This document shows, in pieces, positions 26,802 to 34,323 of a stretch of DNA of 64,000 nucleotides. Source of the DNA: Scatomorpha sp964535405 (GTDB lineage Bacteria > Bacillota > Clostridia > Oscillospirales > Oscillospiraceae); NCBI GenBank assembly GCA_964535405.1, contig CAZHUG010000001.1:1-64000 (forward strand), written 5' to 3'. The notes beneath the pieces are model-generated. The model was not told where the DNA came from, searched no databases, and was given only the letters and a program-made list of their open reading frames with translations. How positions within the stretch are numbered: position 1 is the stretch's first letter; every line of letters starts with the position of its first letter. A program made the position numbers and the translations under genes.

Positions 26802-27782
26802 ATGAAGGATCAGTATGGACGCACGATAAATTACATGCGGATATCTCTGACGGACCGCTGTAATCTGCGCTGTAAATATTGCATGCCGGAGGGCATACGC
26901 TTCACCCCGCGCCGTGAGTTGCTTACATATGAGGAGCTTTTGCGTGTCTGCTCGTGCGCGGTTAGACTCGGCATCACGAGATTCAAACTGACGGGCGGCG
27001 AGCCGCTTGTGCGCCGCGGCTGCGTCGAGTTTCTCGCGCGCTTGAAGGCGCTTCCGGGCTGTGAGCAGGTGACGCTGACGACAAACGGCCTTCTGCTCGC
27101 GCAGGAGCTTGACGGGCTCTGCCGTGCCGGTGTGGACGGCATTAATATAAGCATCGACAGCCTGGACGAGGCGCGCTATCGTGAGCTTTGCGGAATGCCC
27201 GAGGAGCATGACGCGCCGCGGCGCATTCTGGAGCTCATTGATATTTGTGCGCTGCAAAAGGGCATAAAAACCAAAATAAATGCACTTCTGCTGCGCGACA
27301 CTGCCGATGAGCTTGCTGCTCTGGCGGCTCTGGCGGAGACTTTGCCGGTTGATGTCCGCTTTATCGAGCTGATGCCGATTGGCGACGGAGCAAATGTCCG
27401 CGGCCTTCCGTCGGGGGAGGCGCTGGACAGATTTTTGAAGATATATCCCGACCTTCATGAGACGGGTGAGCATCGCGGCAACGGCCCCGCGCGCTATTAT
27501 GCCTCGGAGAGGCTTTTGGGGCGCATCGCATTTATTGACGCTATCAGCCACCGCTTCTGCGCTTCCTGCAATCGTGTGCGTCTGACGAGCGTCGGCGGGC
27601 TCAAGCCCTGCCTGTGCTACAGCGACAGTGCAGACCTGCGCGGGCTTTTGCGCGGCGGCTGCACGGATGCTGAGCTTGAGGCTGTGATGGAGGCTGTGAT
27701 ACTGGAAAAACCGATGGAACACTGCTTTTCGGCGCCGTCGGGGATTAGCGAGCGGCAGAGGATGAACCAGATTGGAGGATAA
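26802..27782 (+). CDS. moaA: GTP 3',8-cyclase MoaA (radical SAM)
   Basis: Starts pterin synthesis by cyclising GTP with a radical SAM reaction. It has 326 residues. The N-terminal SAM cluster motif CNLRCKYCM is at about 22-30. The C-terminal cluster ligands FCASCNRVRLTSVGG and PCLC are near 251-274, and the protein ends in GG, as MoaA does. The gene is 12 bp after moaC. Confidence 0.96.
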   Translation: MKDQYGRTINYMRISLTDRCNLRCKYCMPEGIRFTPRRELLTYEELLRVCSCAVRLGITRFKLTGGEPLVRRGCVEFLARLKALPGCEQVTLTTNGLLLAQELDGLCRAGVDGINISIDSLDEARYRELCGMPEEHDAPRRILELIDICALQKGIKTKINALLLRDTADELAALAALAETLPVDVRFIELMPIGDGANVRGLPSGEALDRFLKIYPDLHETGEHRGNGPARYYASERLLGRIAFIDAISHRFCASCNRVRLTSVGGLKPCLCYSDSADLRGLLRGGCTDAELEAVMEAVILEKPMEHCFSAPSGISERQRMNQIGG

Positions 27783-27783
27783 T

Positions 27784-28716
27784 ATGGCAAAGGTTATTGC
27801 GGTCTGTATAAGCCGGACGCGCGGGGTCCAAAAGGAGAACGTGGACAGCGCGTATTTTGAGACTGAACATGGAATCCGCGGCGACGCACATGCGGGCAGC
27901 TGGCATCGCCAGGTCAGCCTGCTGAGCGCCCTGAAGGTGGCGGAGTTTAACTATGAGGGCGCCGATGTCGCCCCCGGCGCGTTTGGTGAAAACCTTTTGG
28001 TGGATGGTCTGGATTTTGCTACACTGCCTGTGGGCACGCGGCTTCGTTGCGGCGAGGTGCTTTTGGAGATGACACAGATAGGCAAGCAATGTCACAGCCA
28101 CTGCGAGATATATAGGCGGATGGGAGATTGCATCATGCCGCGCGAGGGCGTTTTTGCGCGGGTTTTGCAGCCCGGTACGATCAGCGTCGGCGATGAGATG
28201 AGCGTTGAGCCGCGGGCAGGAGTGTTTCCGTGGCAGGCGGGTGTCATAACTCTCAGCGACAAGGCGGCGAGAGGCGAGCGCGAGGACAAAAGTGGCCCTG
28301 TTATCGTGGCGCGTTTGAAGCAGAAGGGCTATGAGATCTGCGAACAGCTTGTGCTTTCCGACGATGCCGCCGCATTGCAAAAGGCGCTTGTTGACCTCTG
28401 CGACCGGCGGCAGCTCGACCTTATACTCACGACAGGCGGCACGGGTTTCGGACATCGGGACATAACGCCTGAGACGACCCTCGCGGTGGCGGAGCGCCAG
28501 GCACCCGGAATCGCCGAGGCGATTCGCGCCGCCTCGGCCAAATTTACGCCCAATGCTATGCTCTCTCGTGCGGTGTCCGTCATCCGCGGAAAGACGCTCA
28601 TAATCAATCTGCCCGGCAGCCCGAAGGCCTGCATGGAGAGTATGGACGTGTTCATGGACGCCATCCCGCACGCACTGGGGCTTTTGCGCGACGAGGTTGC
28701 TGACTGCGCACGCTGA
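27784..28716 (+). CDS. MOSC domain fused to MogA/MoaB-type molybdopterin adenylyltransferase
   Basis: A 310-residue fusion. Residues 1-145 carry a MOSC domain (RGDAHAGSWHRQVSLLS, GAFGENLLVDG, QIGKQCHSHCEI with the conserved Cys). Residues 150-310 are MogA/MoaB-like (AGVITLSDKAARGEREDKSGP, LILTTGGTGFGHRDITPETT, LPGSPKACMESMDVF), which adenylate molybdopterin before MoeA acts. The ATG at 27784 follows GGAGG and nearly abuts moaA's stop. The fusion joins a sulfur-related domain to the activation step. It is the last gene of the operon. Confidence 0.88.
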   Translation: MAKVIAVCISRTRGVQKENVDSAYFETEHGIRGDAHAGSWHRQVSLLSALKVAEFNYEGADVAPGAFGENLLVDGLDFATLPVGTRLRCGEVLLEMTQIGKQCHSHCEIYRRMGDCIMPREGVFARVLQPGTISVGDEMSVEPRAGVFPWQAGVITLSDKAARGEREDKSGPVIVARLKQKGYEICEQLVLSDDAAALQKALVDLCDRRQLDLILTTGGTGFGHRDITPETTLAVAERQAPGIAEAIRAASAKFTPNAMLSRAVSVIRGKTLIINLPGSPKACMESMDVFMDAIPHALGLLRDEVADCAR

Positions 28717-28720
28717 GGGG

Positions 28721-29362
28721 CAAATAGTTGAGAAGGCGTCAATGCCAATGGTAATGCCTTCTGTTAGTTCCACTCTTGTATATTCTATTGGAAGTAATGG
28801 CATTATCAACGGATTGCGTGGGGTTAATACAAAACCAACAGTGATTGGCGGCTATGCACGGCAATTTGATTTTATGTTTCTTATTGAGTTTCATTCTGCT
28901 GGATTGTACCCATTTATAAAGGTGGATCAAAGCCTGTTATTGAATGGCTCTTTTTCTTTTGAGGAATTAAGCAAATCGCTAAATCAAGAGATTACAGAGG
29001 CGTATTACCGGTCAAATGATATTAGTATTCTTAAATACAATCTTGACAATATTTTTCTATAAAGGCTTGATGATACCGCAATCAATTCTACTTTTGGCTA
29101 CGCTATGAAAAGAATAATTGAGCGTAAGGGAGTAGTCCGGGTTGAAAAATTAGCAGATGATGTATTTTATAGTGAAAAACAGCTTAATCGCTTGTTTCAA
29201 AAATATGTGGGTACAGGTGTAAAAACATTTTCCCGAATTGTCCGAATGAAACGCGCTGTTGATTTATTAAACGACTCTATTAATATGTCCAGACTTGTTG
29301 AGATAACAAGAATAAAGACAAGAGAGGTTTGGTCTTATGATAATGCCTTATTTAAGTTTTAA
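28721..29362 (+). pseudogene. AraC-family regulator, broken
   Basis: An AT-rich, degraded gene. The visible N-terminal part corresponds to the sensing half of an AraC-type regulator (STLVYSIGSNGIINGLRG, FMFLIEFHSAGLYPFIKVDQ). An in-frame TAA at 29060-29062 interrupts it, after which the same frame continues (RLDDTAINSTFGYAMKRII) into an AraC HTH (LADDVFYSEKQLNRLFQKYVG). The 5' end lacks a start and appears fused onto the end of the preceding operon, and the 3' HTH ends early at 29362, so it is damaged three ways. It originally probably regulated the VOC gene downstream. Confidence 0.75.
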
Positions 29363-29759
29363 TGGGGATTGTGAAGAAGCATTTCAATGGTATGCAGAGA
29401 TTTTCAATGGAGAAATTCAACATATGTCAAAGTATGGTGATATTTCTGAAAATCCCGATACACCCATGAGCGCTGAACAAAAGAATAAGGTTATGCACGC
29501 TCAACTAATGCTGACTGAAACCGGAGGTATTAGCGGAGCTGATGCCTTGTGGCCTATCGAAGGGGGAGCAACGGTTTCTATTCATGCACACTTGCCAAGT
29601 GAAGAATTAGCGCAAAAAGTTTTTTCTGCTTTTTCAGAGGATGGTATTGTTTTAGGAAAATTAGCTGCAAATCCACCGCCGGATGATAGTGGAATCAGTG
29701 GTAGCGTAAAAGATAAATACGGATTTACTTGGATAATATCAGCTATGAAGTCTATATGA
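29337..29759 (+). CDS. PhnB-like VOC-family protein
   Basis: A 140-residue protein of the vicinal oxygen chelate superfamily, PhnB/glyoxalase-like branch. The N-terminus MIMPYLSFNGDCEEAFQWY, the middle VMHAQLMLTETGG and the C-terminal DKYGFTWIISAM are typical. These proteins are often annotated as 3-demethylubiquinone methyltransferase or glyoxalase without proof; I assign only the family. It overlaps the end of the broken AraC gene and is AT-rich relative to its neighbours, so it looks acquired. Confidence 0.75.
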   Translation: MIMPYLSFNGDCEEAFQWYAEIFNGEIQHMSKYGDISENPDTPMSAEQKNKVMHAQLMLTETGGISGADALWPIEGGATVSIHAHLPSEELAQKVFSAFSEDGIVLGKLAANPPPDDSGISGSVKDKYGFTWIISAMKSI

Positions 29760-29908
29760 TGATCAGCCGACCAACGGATATAAAAAACCCTTGTTATGGT
29801 ACTTAGATAGGCGGGCTCAATACAGAACAAAGTAGTCAAACGGCGGTTTTGAGAAAATCGAAGCTGCCGTTTTCCGCCTTTCTCCATTCATCAATTATAT
29901 CCGCAAGC

Positions 29909-29940
29909 GAAAAAATGGCGTAGCTTTTACGCTACGCCAT
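29909..29940 (-). terminator. Terminator of the pyrimidine operon
   Basis: A 10-bp perfect stem (29915-29924 with 29931-29940) is followed on the minus strand by six or more T. It is about 65 bp after the pyrI stop. The bases between 29760 and 29908 show nothing else. Confidence 0.85.
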
Positions 29941-29967
29941 TCTCTAAAGCGAATACTGCTTTACTAG

Positions 29968-29996
29968 GCACCGCCCTTTTGGCGGTGCTTTTATTT
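29968..29996 (+). terminator. Terminator after the VOC gene
   Basis: GCACCGCC / GGCGGTGC hairpin with loop CTTTT and trailing TTTTATTT on the plus strand. It ends transcripts from the VOC gene before they enter the pyr operon. Confidence 0.85.
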
Positions 29997-30003
29997 ATCT
30001 GCC

Positions 30004-30423
30004 CTACTCCTGAGCCTTCGCTTCGCAGTAGATACAGCGGTAGGTTATGGTTTCGTGGTTTGCAAGCTTGAATATCTGAGGCAGCTCGGGCTCGACGCTG
30101 GTTATGCAACGCGGGTTTCTGCAATGCAGCACGCTTTCGATGCGCTCGGGCAGGCCGACATGCTTCTTTGCGACCAGCTCACCGTCGCGGATGATGTTTA
30201 TGGTGGCGTTCGGGTCAACATAGCCGAGCACGTCAAGGTTTATGTCCATGGCGGAATCAATTTTAATGATATCCTTGCGCCCCAGCTTGCCGCTCTGGGC
30301 ATTTTTTATGATCGCGACAGGGCAGTCGAGCAGATCCAGACCGAGCAGGCGGAAAATATCCATCGCGCCGCCGGCGCGGATGTGGTCAATGACAATGCCG
30401 TTACATATGGAATCAATATTCAT
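30004..30423 (-). CDS. pyrI: Aspartate carbamoyltransferase regulatory subunit
   Basis: Allosteric subunit that joins PyrB catalytic trimers and transmits nucleotide effects. It has 139 residues with an N-terminal effector-binding domain (NGIVIDHIRAGGAMDIFRLLGLD) and a C-terminal zinc domain with CRNPRC and CIYC, giving four Cys ligands. It directly follows pyrB with no gap. Presence of PyrI indicates a class B ATCase. Confidence 0.96.
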   Translation of the reverse strand: MNIDSICNGIVIDHIRAGGAMDIFRLLGLDLLDCPVAIIKNAQSGKLGRKDIIKIDSAMDINLDVLGYVDPNATINIIRDGELVAKKHVGLPERIESVLHCRNPRCITSVEPELPQIFKLANHETITYRCIYCEAKAQE

Positions 30424-31338
30424 TTACATGACCTCCAGCAGCTTCATTATGAGCGCCATGCGGACGTATTTGCCGCAGAGCGCCTGGCGGAAATAGCAGG
30501 CGCGCGGGTCGGAGTCTATGGATGTGTGAATCTCGTTCACGCGAGGCAGCGGATGCAGGATGCTGAGATCCTCCTTTGCGCCCAGAAGCTTCTCAGGTGT
30601 CAGAATATAGCTGTCCTTGAGCCGCAGATAGTCCTCCTCGTTAAAGAAGCGCTCGCGCTGTACGCGAGTCATGTACAAAACGTCCAGCCCGGGCATCACG
30701 GACTCAAGCTCGTTGGTCTGAGTATAGGGCAGGTGGTTTTCCTGTATAATATCGCGCTTAATATAGCTCGGCAGCTTGAGTTCATCGGGCGAGATAAATA
30801 CGAAGTGAATCCCCTCGTAGCGTGACAGTGCGGCTATGAGCGAGTGCACTGTGCGCCCGAACTTCAAGTCCCCGCACAGGCCGATAGTGAAATTTTCGAG
30901 CCGGCCCTTCTCGCGGCGTATGGTCAGAAGGTCGGTGAGCGTCTGGGTGGGGTGGTTGTGACCGCCGTCACCCGCATTTATGATCGGCACGGTCGAGTGC
31001 AGCTCGGCAACCAGCGGCGCGCCCTCCTTGGGATGGCGCATGGCAATGATATCCGCATAGCAGCCCACTACCCGGATGGTATCCGCCACGCTCTCGCCCT
31101 TGCTCGAGGATGAGCTTTCAGCCTCCGAAAAGCCCAGCACATTTCCGCCCAGCTCGTACATTGCTGCCTCAAAGCTCAGCCTTGTGCGTGTGGAGGGCTC
31201 AAAAAACAAGGTGGCAAGCTTCTTGCCGCGGCACTTGTCGCTAAATGCGGAGGGGTTTTCAATAATTTCGTCAGCCAGATCCAAAAGCATCTCAATCTCT
31301 TGCTCGCTCAGCTCCAGAATGTCAATGAGACCCTTCAT
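30424..31338 (-). CDS. pyrB: Aspartate carbamoyltransferase catalytic subunit
   Basis: Forms N-carbamoyl-aspartate from carbamoyl phosphate and aspartate, the second step of UMP synthesis. It has 304 residues. The carbamoyl phosphate loop FEPSTRTRLSFE is at about 46-57, then NAGDGGHNHPTQTLTDL with the active-site His-Pro-x-Gln, and LHPLPR near 259. Overlaps pyrE by 4 bp at its start. Confidence 0.97.
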   Translation of the reverse strand: MKGLIDILELSEQEIEMLLDLADEIIENPSAFSDKCRGKKLATLFFEPSTRTRLSFEAAMYELGGNVLGFSEAESSSSSKGESVADTIRVVGCYADIIAMRHPKEGAPLVAELHSTVPIINAGDGGHNHPTQTLTDLLTIRREKGRLENFTIGLCGDLKFGRTVHSLIAALSRYEGIHFVFISPDELKLPSYIKRDIIQENHLPYTQTNELESVMPGLDVLYMTRVQRERFFNEEDYLRLKDSYILTPEKLLGAKEDLSILHPLPRVNEIHTSIDSDPRACYFRQALCGKYVRMALIMKLLEVM

Positions 31339-31973
31339 TGCACGCCTCCCATCCAGCTCTCGTCAGAGGGGTTGTCGCGGAAGGCCAGCAGGCGCCGCAC
31401 ATCCTCGGGGGCGATGTAGCCCTCAGCCGCGCCAACCTCGGCGATGGCGTCGAAGTCAGTCAGGCTGACAGCGCGCACATTCGCAGCTGCAAGGCGCTCC
31501 ACGCCCTTCTTCATGCCGTAGGTGAAGATTGACACGATGCCCAAAACCTCCGCTCCTGCCTCGCGCAGGGCCTCCACACAGTCGATGGCGCTGCCGCCGG
31601 TGGAGATGAGATCCTCGATGACGACGACCTTCTGACCGCGCTCGAGGCGGCCCTCGATCCGGTTTTGTCTGCCGTGATCCTTGCTGCCGGAGCGCACATA
31701 GCCCATGGGCAGCCCCAGAAGGTGGGCGGCGATGGCGGCGTGGGCGATGCCGGCGGTGGCAGTTCCCATCAGAACCTCAGCCTCGGGAAACTGGGTTTTA
31801 ACAGTCTTTGCGATGGCGGCCTCGACCTCGGCCCTCGCCTCGGGCGCGGTGAGGATAAGGCGGTTGTCGCAGTAGATGGGGCTTTTTATGCCGCTGGCCC
31901 ATGTGAAGGGCTTTTCAGGACTCAAAAATACTGCTTCAATCGAGAGTAAACGGCGGGCAATTGCTTTTTCCAT
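31335..31973 (-). CDS. pyrE: Orotate phosphoribosyltransferase
   Basis: Adds ribose 5-phosphate from PRPP to orotate, the fifth step of UMP synthesis. It has 212 residues. The PRPP-binding motif is VVVIEDLISTGGSAIDCVEAL (about 114-134); KDHGRQNRIEG is the flexible catalytic loop. Its 3' end overlaps pyrB by 4 bp. Confidence 0.95.
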   Translation of the reverse strand: MEKAIARRLLSIEAVFLSPEKPFTWASGIKSPIYCDNRLILTAPEARAEVEAAIAKTVKTQFPEAEVLMGTATAGIAHAAIAAHLLGLPMGYVRSGSKDHGRQNRIEGRLERGQKVVVIEDLISTGGSAIDCVEALREAGAEVLGIVSIFTYGMKKGVERLAAANVRAVSLTDFDAIAEVGAAEGYIAPEDVRRLLAFRDNPSDESWMGGVQ

Positions 31974-31979
31974 GCTTAT

Positions 31980-32681
31980 CTACCTCCCCAGAAATTCACT
32001 GACACAGCTGCGGTATGCGGCGACGGGATCGGCGGCGCTTGTGATGGGTCTGCCGACGACAATATAGTCCGAGCCGAGCTCCCTTGCGCCGCGGGGTGTG
32101 GTTATGCGAACCTGATCGCCTCTGTCGGCGCTCGACGGGCGCACGCCCGGCGTCACGGTGAGGAAACCCTCGCCGCAGGCCTCGTGAACCTGTCCGGCTT
32201 CAAGCGGCGAGCAGACAACCCCGTCAAGTCCGGCGGCGCGCGCATTTTCGGCGTAGTGCAGGACGACCTCGGCAAGAGGGCGCTCGATTAGAAGCTCGCT
32301 TCTCATGCGCTCCTCATCGGTGGAGGTGAGCTGGGTCACGGCGATGAGCAGGGGGCGTGTTCCGTCGGGACGGGTCAGACCCTCAATGGCGGCGGACATC
32401 ATTTTCTTCGTGCCGAATGCGTGCAGGTTCAACATGTCCGCGCCCAGATCGCGCAGCACGCGCATCGAGCTTCCGACCGTATTCGGAATGTCGCAGAGCT
32501 TCAGATCCAGAAAAACTTTGTGACCGCGCGCCTTAATTTCGCGCACGATATCCGGTCCGGCGGAGTAGAAAAGCTCCATGCCAATCTTAACGTAGGGGCG
32601 CTCCTCGGAAAACAGCTCCAAAAAGCCCATAGCGCGCGCCCTGTCGGGGAAGTCGCAGGCGATTATTACGTCCTTAGCCAT
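31980..32681 (-). CDS. pyrF: Orotidine 5'-phosphate decarboxylase
   Basis: Last step of UMP synthesis. It has 233 residues with the catalytic DLKLCDIPNTV (about 59-69, Asp-Lys-x-x-Asp) and PGVRPSSADRGDQVRI (about 178). Class I (subtype 1) of the family by length. It overlaps pyrD by 8 bp at its start and is followed by pyrE at 6 bp. Confidence 0.95.
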   Translation of the reverse strand: MAKDVIIACDFPDRARAMGFLELFSEERPYVKIGMELFYSAGPDIVREIKARGHKVFLDLKLCDIPNTVGSSMRVLRDLGADMLNLHAFGTKKMMSAAIEGLTRPDGTRPLLIAVTQLTSTDEERMRSELLIERPLAEVVLHYAENARAAGLDGVVCSPLEAGQVHEACGEGFLTVTPGVRPSSADRGDQVRITTPRGARELGSDYIVVGRPITSAADPVAAYRSCVSEFLGR

Positions 32682-33591
32682 TGTGTGCTCCTCCTATAAT
32701 ATCTGATAAATCGCGTATTCCATACTTAGCCATAGCGGCGGGCAGCTCTGAAATAATATCCCTGGCCGCGAAGGGGTTTTTGAGATTTGCCGCGCCCACG
32801 CCGACGGCTGTGGCACCGGCGAGCATCATCTCAATGACATCCCCGGCGGTTGACACGCCGCCCATGCCGATTATGGGAATCGACACAGCCTCGTACACCT
32901 GCCAGACCATCCTGAGCGCGACGGGGAACACCGCAGGTCCTGAAAGGCCGCCTGTGACGTTTTTCAGAACAGGTTTCCGGGTGTCGGGGTCAATGCGCAT
33001 GGCGAGCAGGGTGTTTATCAGCGAGATGCCGTCGGCGCCCGCGGCCTCGCAGGCCTTGGCGATTGCGGCAATGTCGCCCACGTTCGGGCTGAGTTTTACG
33101 ATGACGGGCTTTTTGACGACTGCCTTGACCGCCGCCGTGACCTCCGCCGCGGACTCGGGCGAGGAGCCGAAGCCCATGCCGCCGCCGTGGACATTCGGGC
33201 AGCTTATATTGACCTCCAGCCAGCCCAGCTCGGGGCAATTGTCAAGCTTTGAGGCGACGCGGACATATTCGCCGACAGAAAAGCCGCAAATATTCGCCAT
33301 GACGGGCTTTTTGAAAACGCTCGCGAGCCTTGGCAGCTCCTGCGCTATGACCGAGTCCACGCCCGGGTTTTGCAGGCCGACGGAGTTTAGCATTCCGGCG
33401 TAGCCCTCGGCTATGCGCGTGCCGGGGTTTCCAAAACGCGGCTGTTCCGTGGTGCCCTTGAACGAGAAGGAGCCGAGGCAGTTGATGTCATAAAGCTCCG
33501 AAAACTCATGTCCGTAGCCGAAGGTTCCCGAGGCGGGAATTATGGGATTTGCAAGCTCAATTCCGCAGAGCTTAATGCCGGTGCTCACCAT
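32674..33591 (-). CDS. pyrD: Dihydroorotate dehydrogenase (PyrD, class 1B type)
   Basis: Oxidises dihydroorotate to orotate. The ATG at 33591 (MVSTGIKLCGIELANPIIP) overlaps the pyrK stop, the arrangement seen in other Firmicutes; an extended start at 33675 would overlap most of the C-terminal part of pyrK and is rejected. The 305-residue protein shows FMN-site segments NISCPNVHGGGMGFG and NPFAARDI. The catalytic base Cys of class 1 enzymes fits the NISCPN motif. The adjacent PyrK makes it the 1B, NAD-linked form. Confidence 0.95.
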   Translation of the reverse strand: MVSTGIKLCGIELANPIIPASGTFGYGHEFSELYDINCLGSFSFKGTTEQPRFGNPGTRIAEGYAGMLNSVGLQNPGVDSVIAQELPRLASVFKKPVMANICGFSVGEYVRVASKLDNCPELGWLEVNISCPNVHGGGMGFGSSPESAAEVTAAVKAVVKKPVIVKLSPNVGDIAAIAKACEAAGADGISLINTLLAMRIDPDTRKPVLKNVTGGLSGPAVFPVALRMVWQVYEAVSIPIIGMGGVSTAGDVIEMMLAGATAVGVGAANLKNPFAARDIISELPAAMAKYGIRDLSDIIGGAHNG

Positions 33592-34316
33592 ACAATCTCC
33601 CCCTTCCTGAACACTGGGCCGTCCTTGCAGACGCGTTTCGGGCCGCTTGTTGTCTCGATGGTGCAGCCCATGCACGCGCCGAAGCCGCAGCCCATCCGTG
33701 CTTCCAATGAGAACTGCGCGTCTGTTTTTGCACGCTGCTCGATCGCCATGAGCATGGGCAGAGGGCCGCAGGCATAGACAAAGCTGTGCTCTGTCATGTC
33801 AATCGCGTCAGTCGCGAGGCCGCGAATGCCGGCACTGCCGTCCGCGGTCAGGACTATGACCTCGGCTCCCAGCGCCTCCAGCTCGTCCACATAGAACAGC
33901 TCGCGCGAGCTGTTGAAGCCGAGCGCTGCGATCGGGTGTTTGCCCTCGGCTATGAGCTTTTTACAGCCCATATACATCGGGGGAATGCCGCTGCCGCCGC
34001 CTATCAGCAAGGGGCGGTCGCCGGACACGGAAAGGTCAAAGCCGTTGCCCAGTCCCGTGAGCAGGTCGAGAGCTTCGCCGGGCTTCAGCGCACAGATAAG
34101 CTCCGTGCCGCGGCCGACGCGCTTCACGAGCACGGTCAGGACATCGCCCTGCCTGTCGCAGACGGAGAAGGGGCGGCGCAGGAAAAGTCCGTCAAGCTCG
34201 ACGTTTACAAACTGGCCCGGTCGCTCAATTGCGGAGGTATCACCGCGCAGACGAAGTCTGTTGAGCATTGGAGAGAGGGCCTCATTGGAGATTACTTCAA
34301 ATTGGCTCTGTTTCAT
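33585..34316 (-). CDS. pyrK: Dihydroorotate dehydrogenase electron-transfer subunit PyrK
   Basis: Iron-sulfur flavoprotein that passes electrons from PyrD to NAD. The ATG at 34316 is six bases after GAGGTG; an upstream GTG at 34322 is also in frame. It has 243 residues, with an FAD domain (RPFSVCDR), an NAD domain (LIGGGSGIPPMY) and a C-terminal [2Fe-2S] loop with Cys in GCGFGACMGCTIE followed by a later Cys. Confidence 0.93.
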   Translation of the reverse strand: MKQSQFEVISNEALSPMLNRLRLRGDTSAIERPGQFVNVELDGLFLRRPFSVCDRQGDVLTVLVKRVGRGTELICALKPGEALDLLTGLGNGFDLSVSGDRPLLIGGGSGIPPMYMGCKKLIAEGKHPIAALGFNSSRELFYVDELEALGAEVIVLTADGSAGIRGLATDAIDMTEHSFVYACGPLPMLMAIEQRAKTDAQFSLEARMGCGFGACMGCTIETTSGPKRVCKDGPVFRKGEIVW

Positions 34317-34323
34317 AGTCACC

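Noticed and set aside
32674..33675. Longer form of PyrD starting at 33675
   Set aside because: It would overlap the conserved C-terminal [2Fe-2S] part of pyrK by about 90 bases; the ATG at 33591 gives the standard length.
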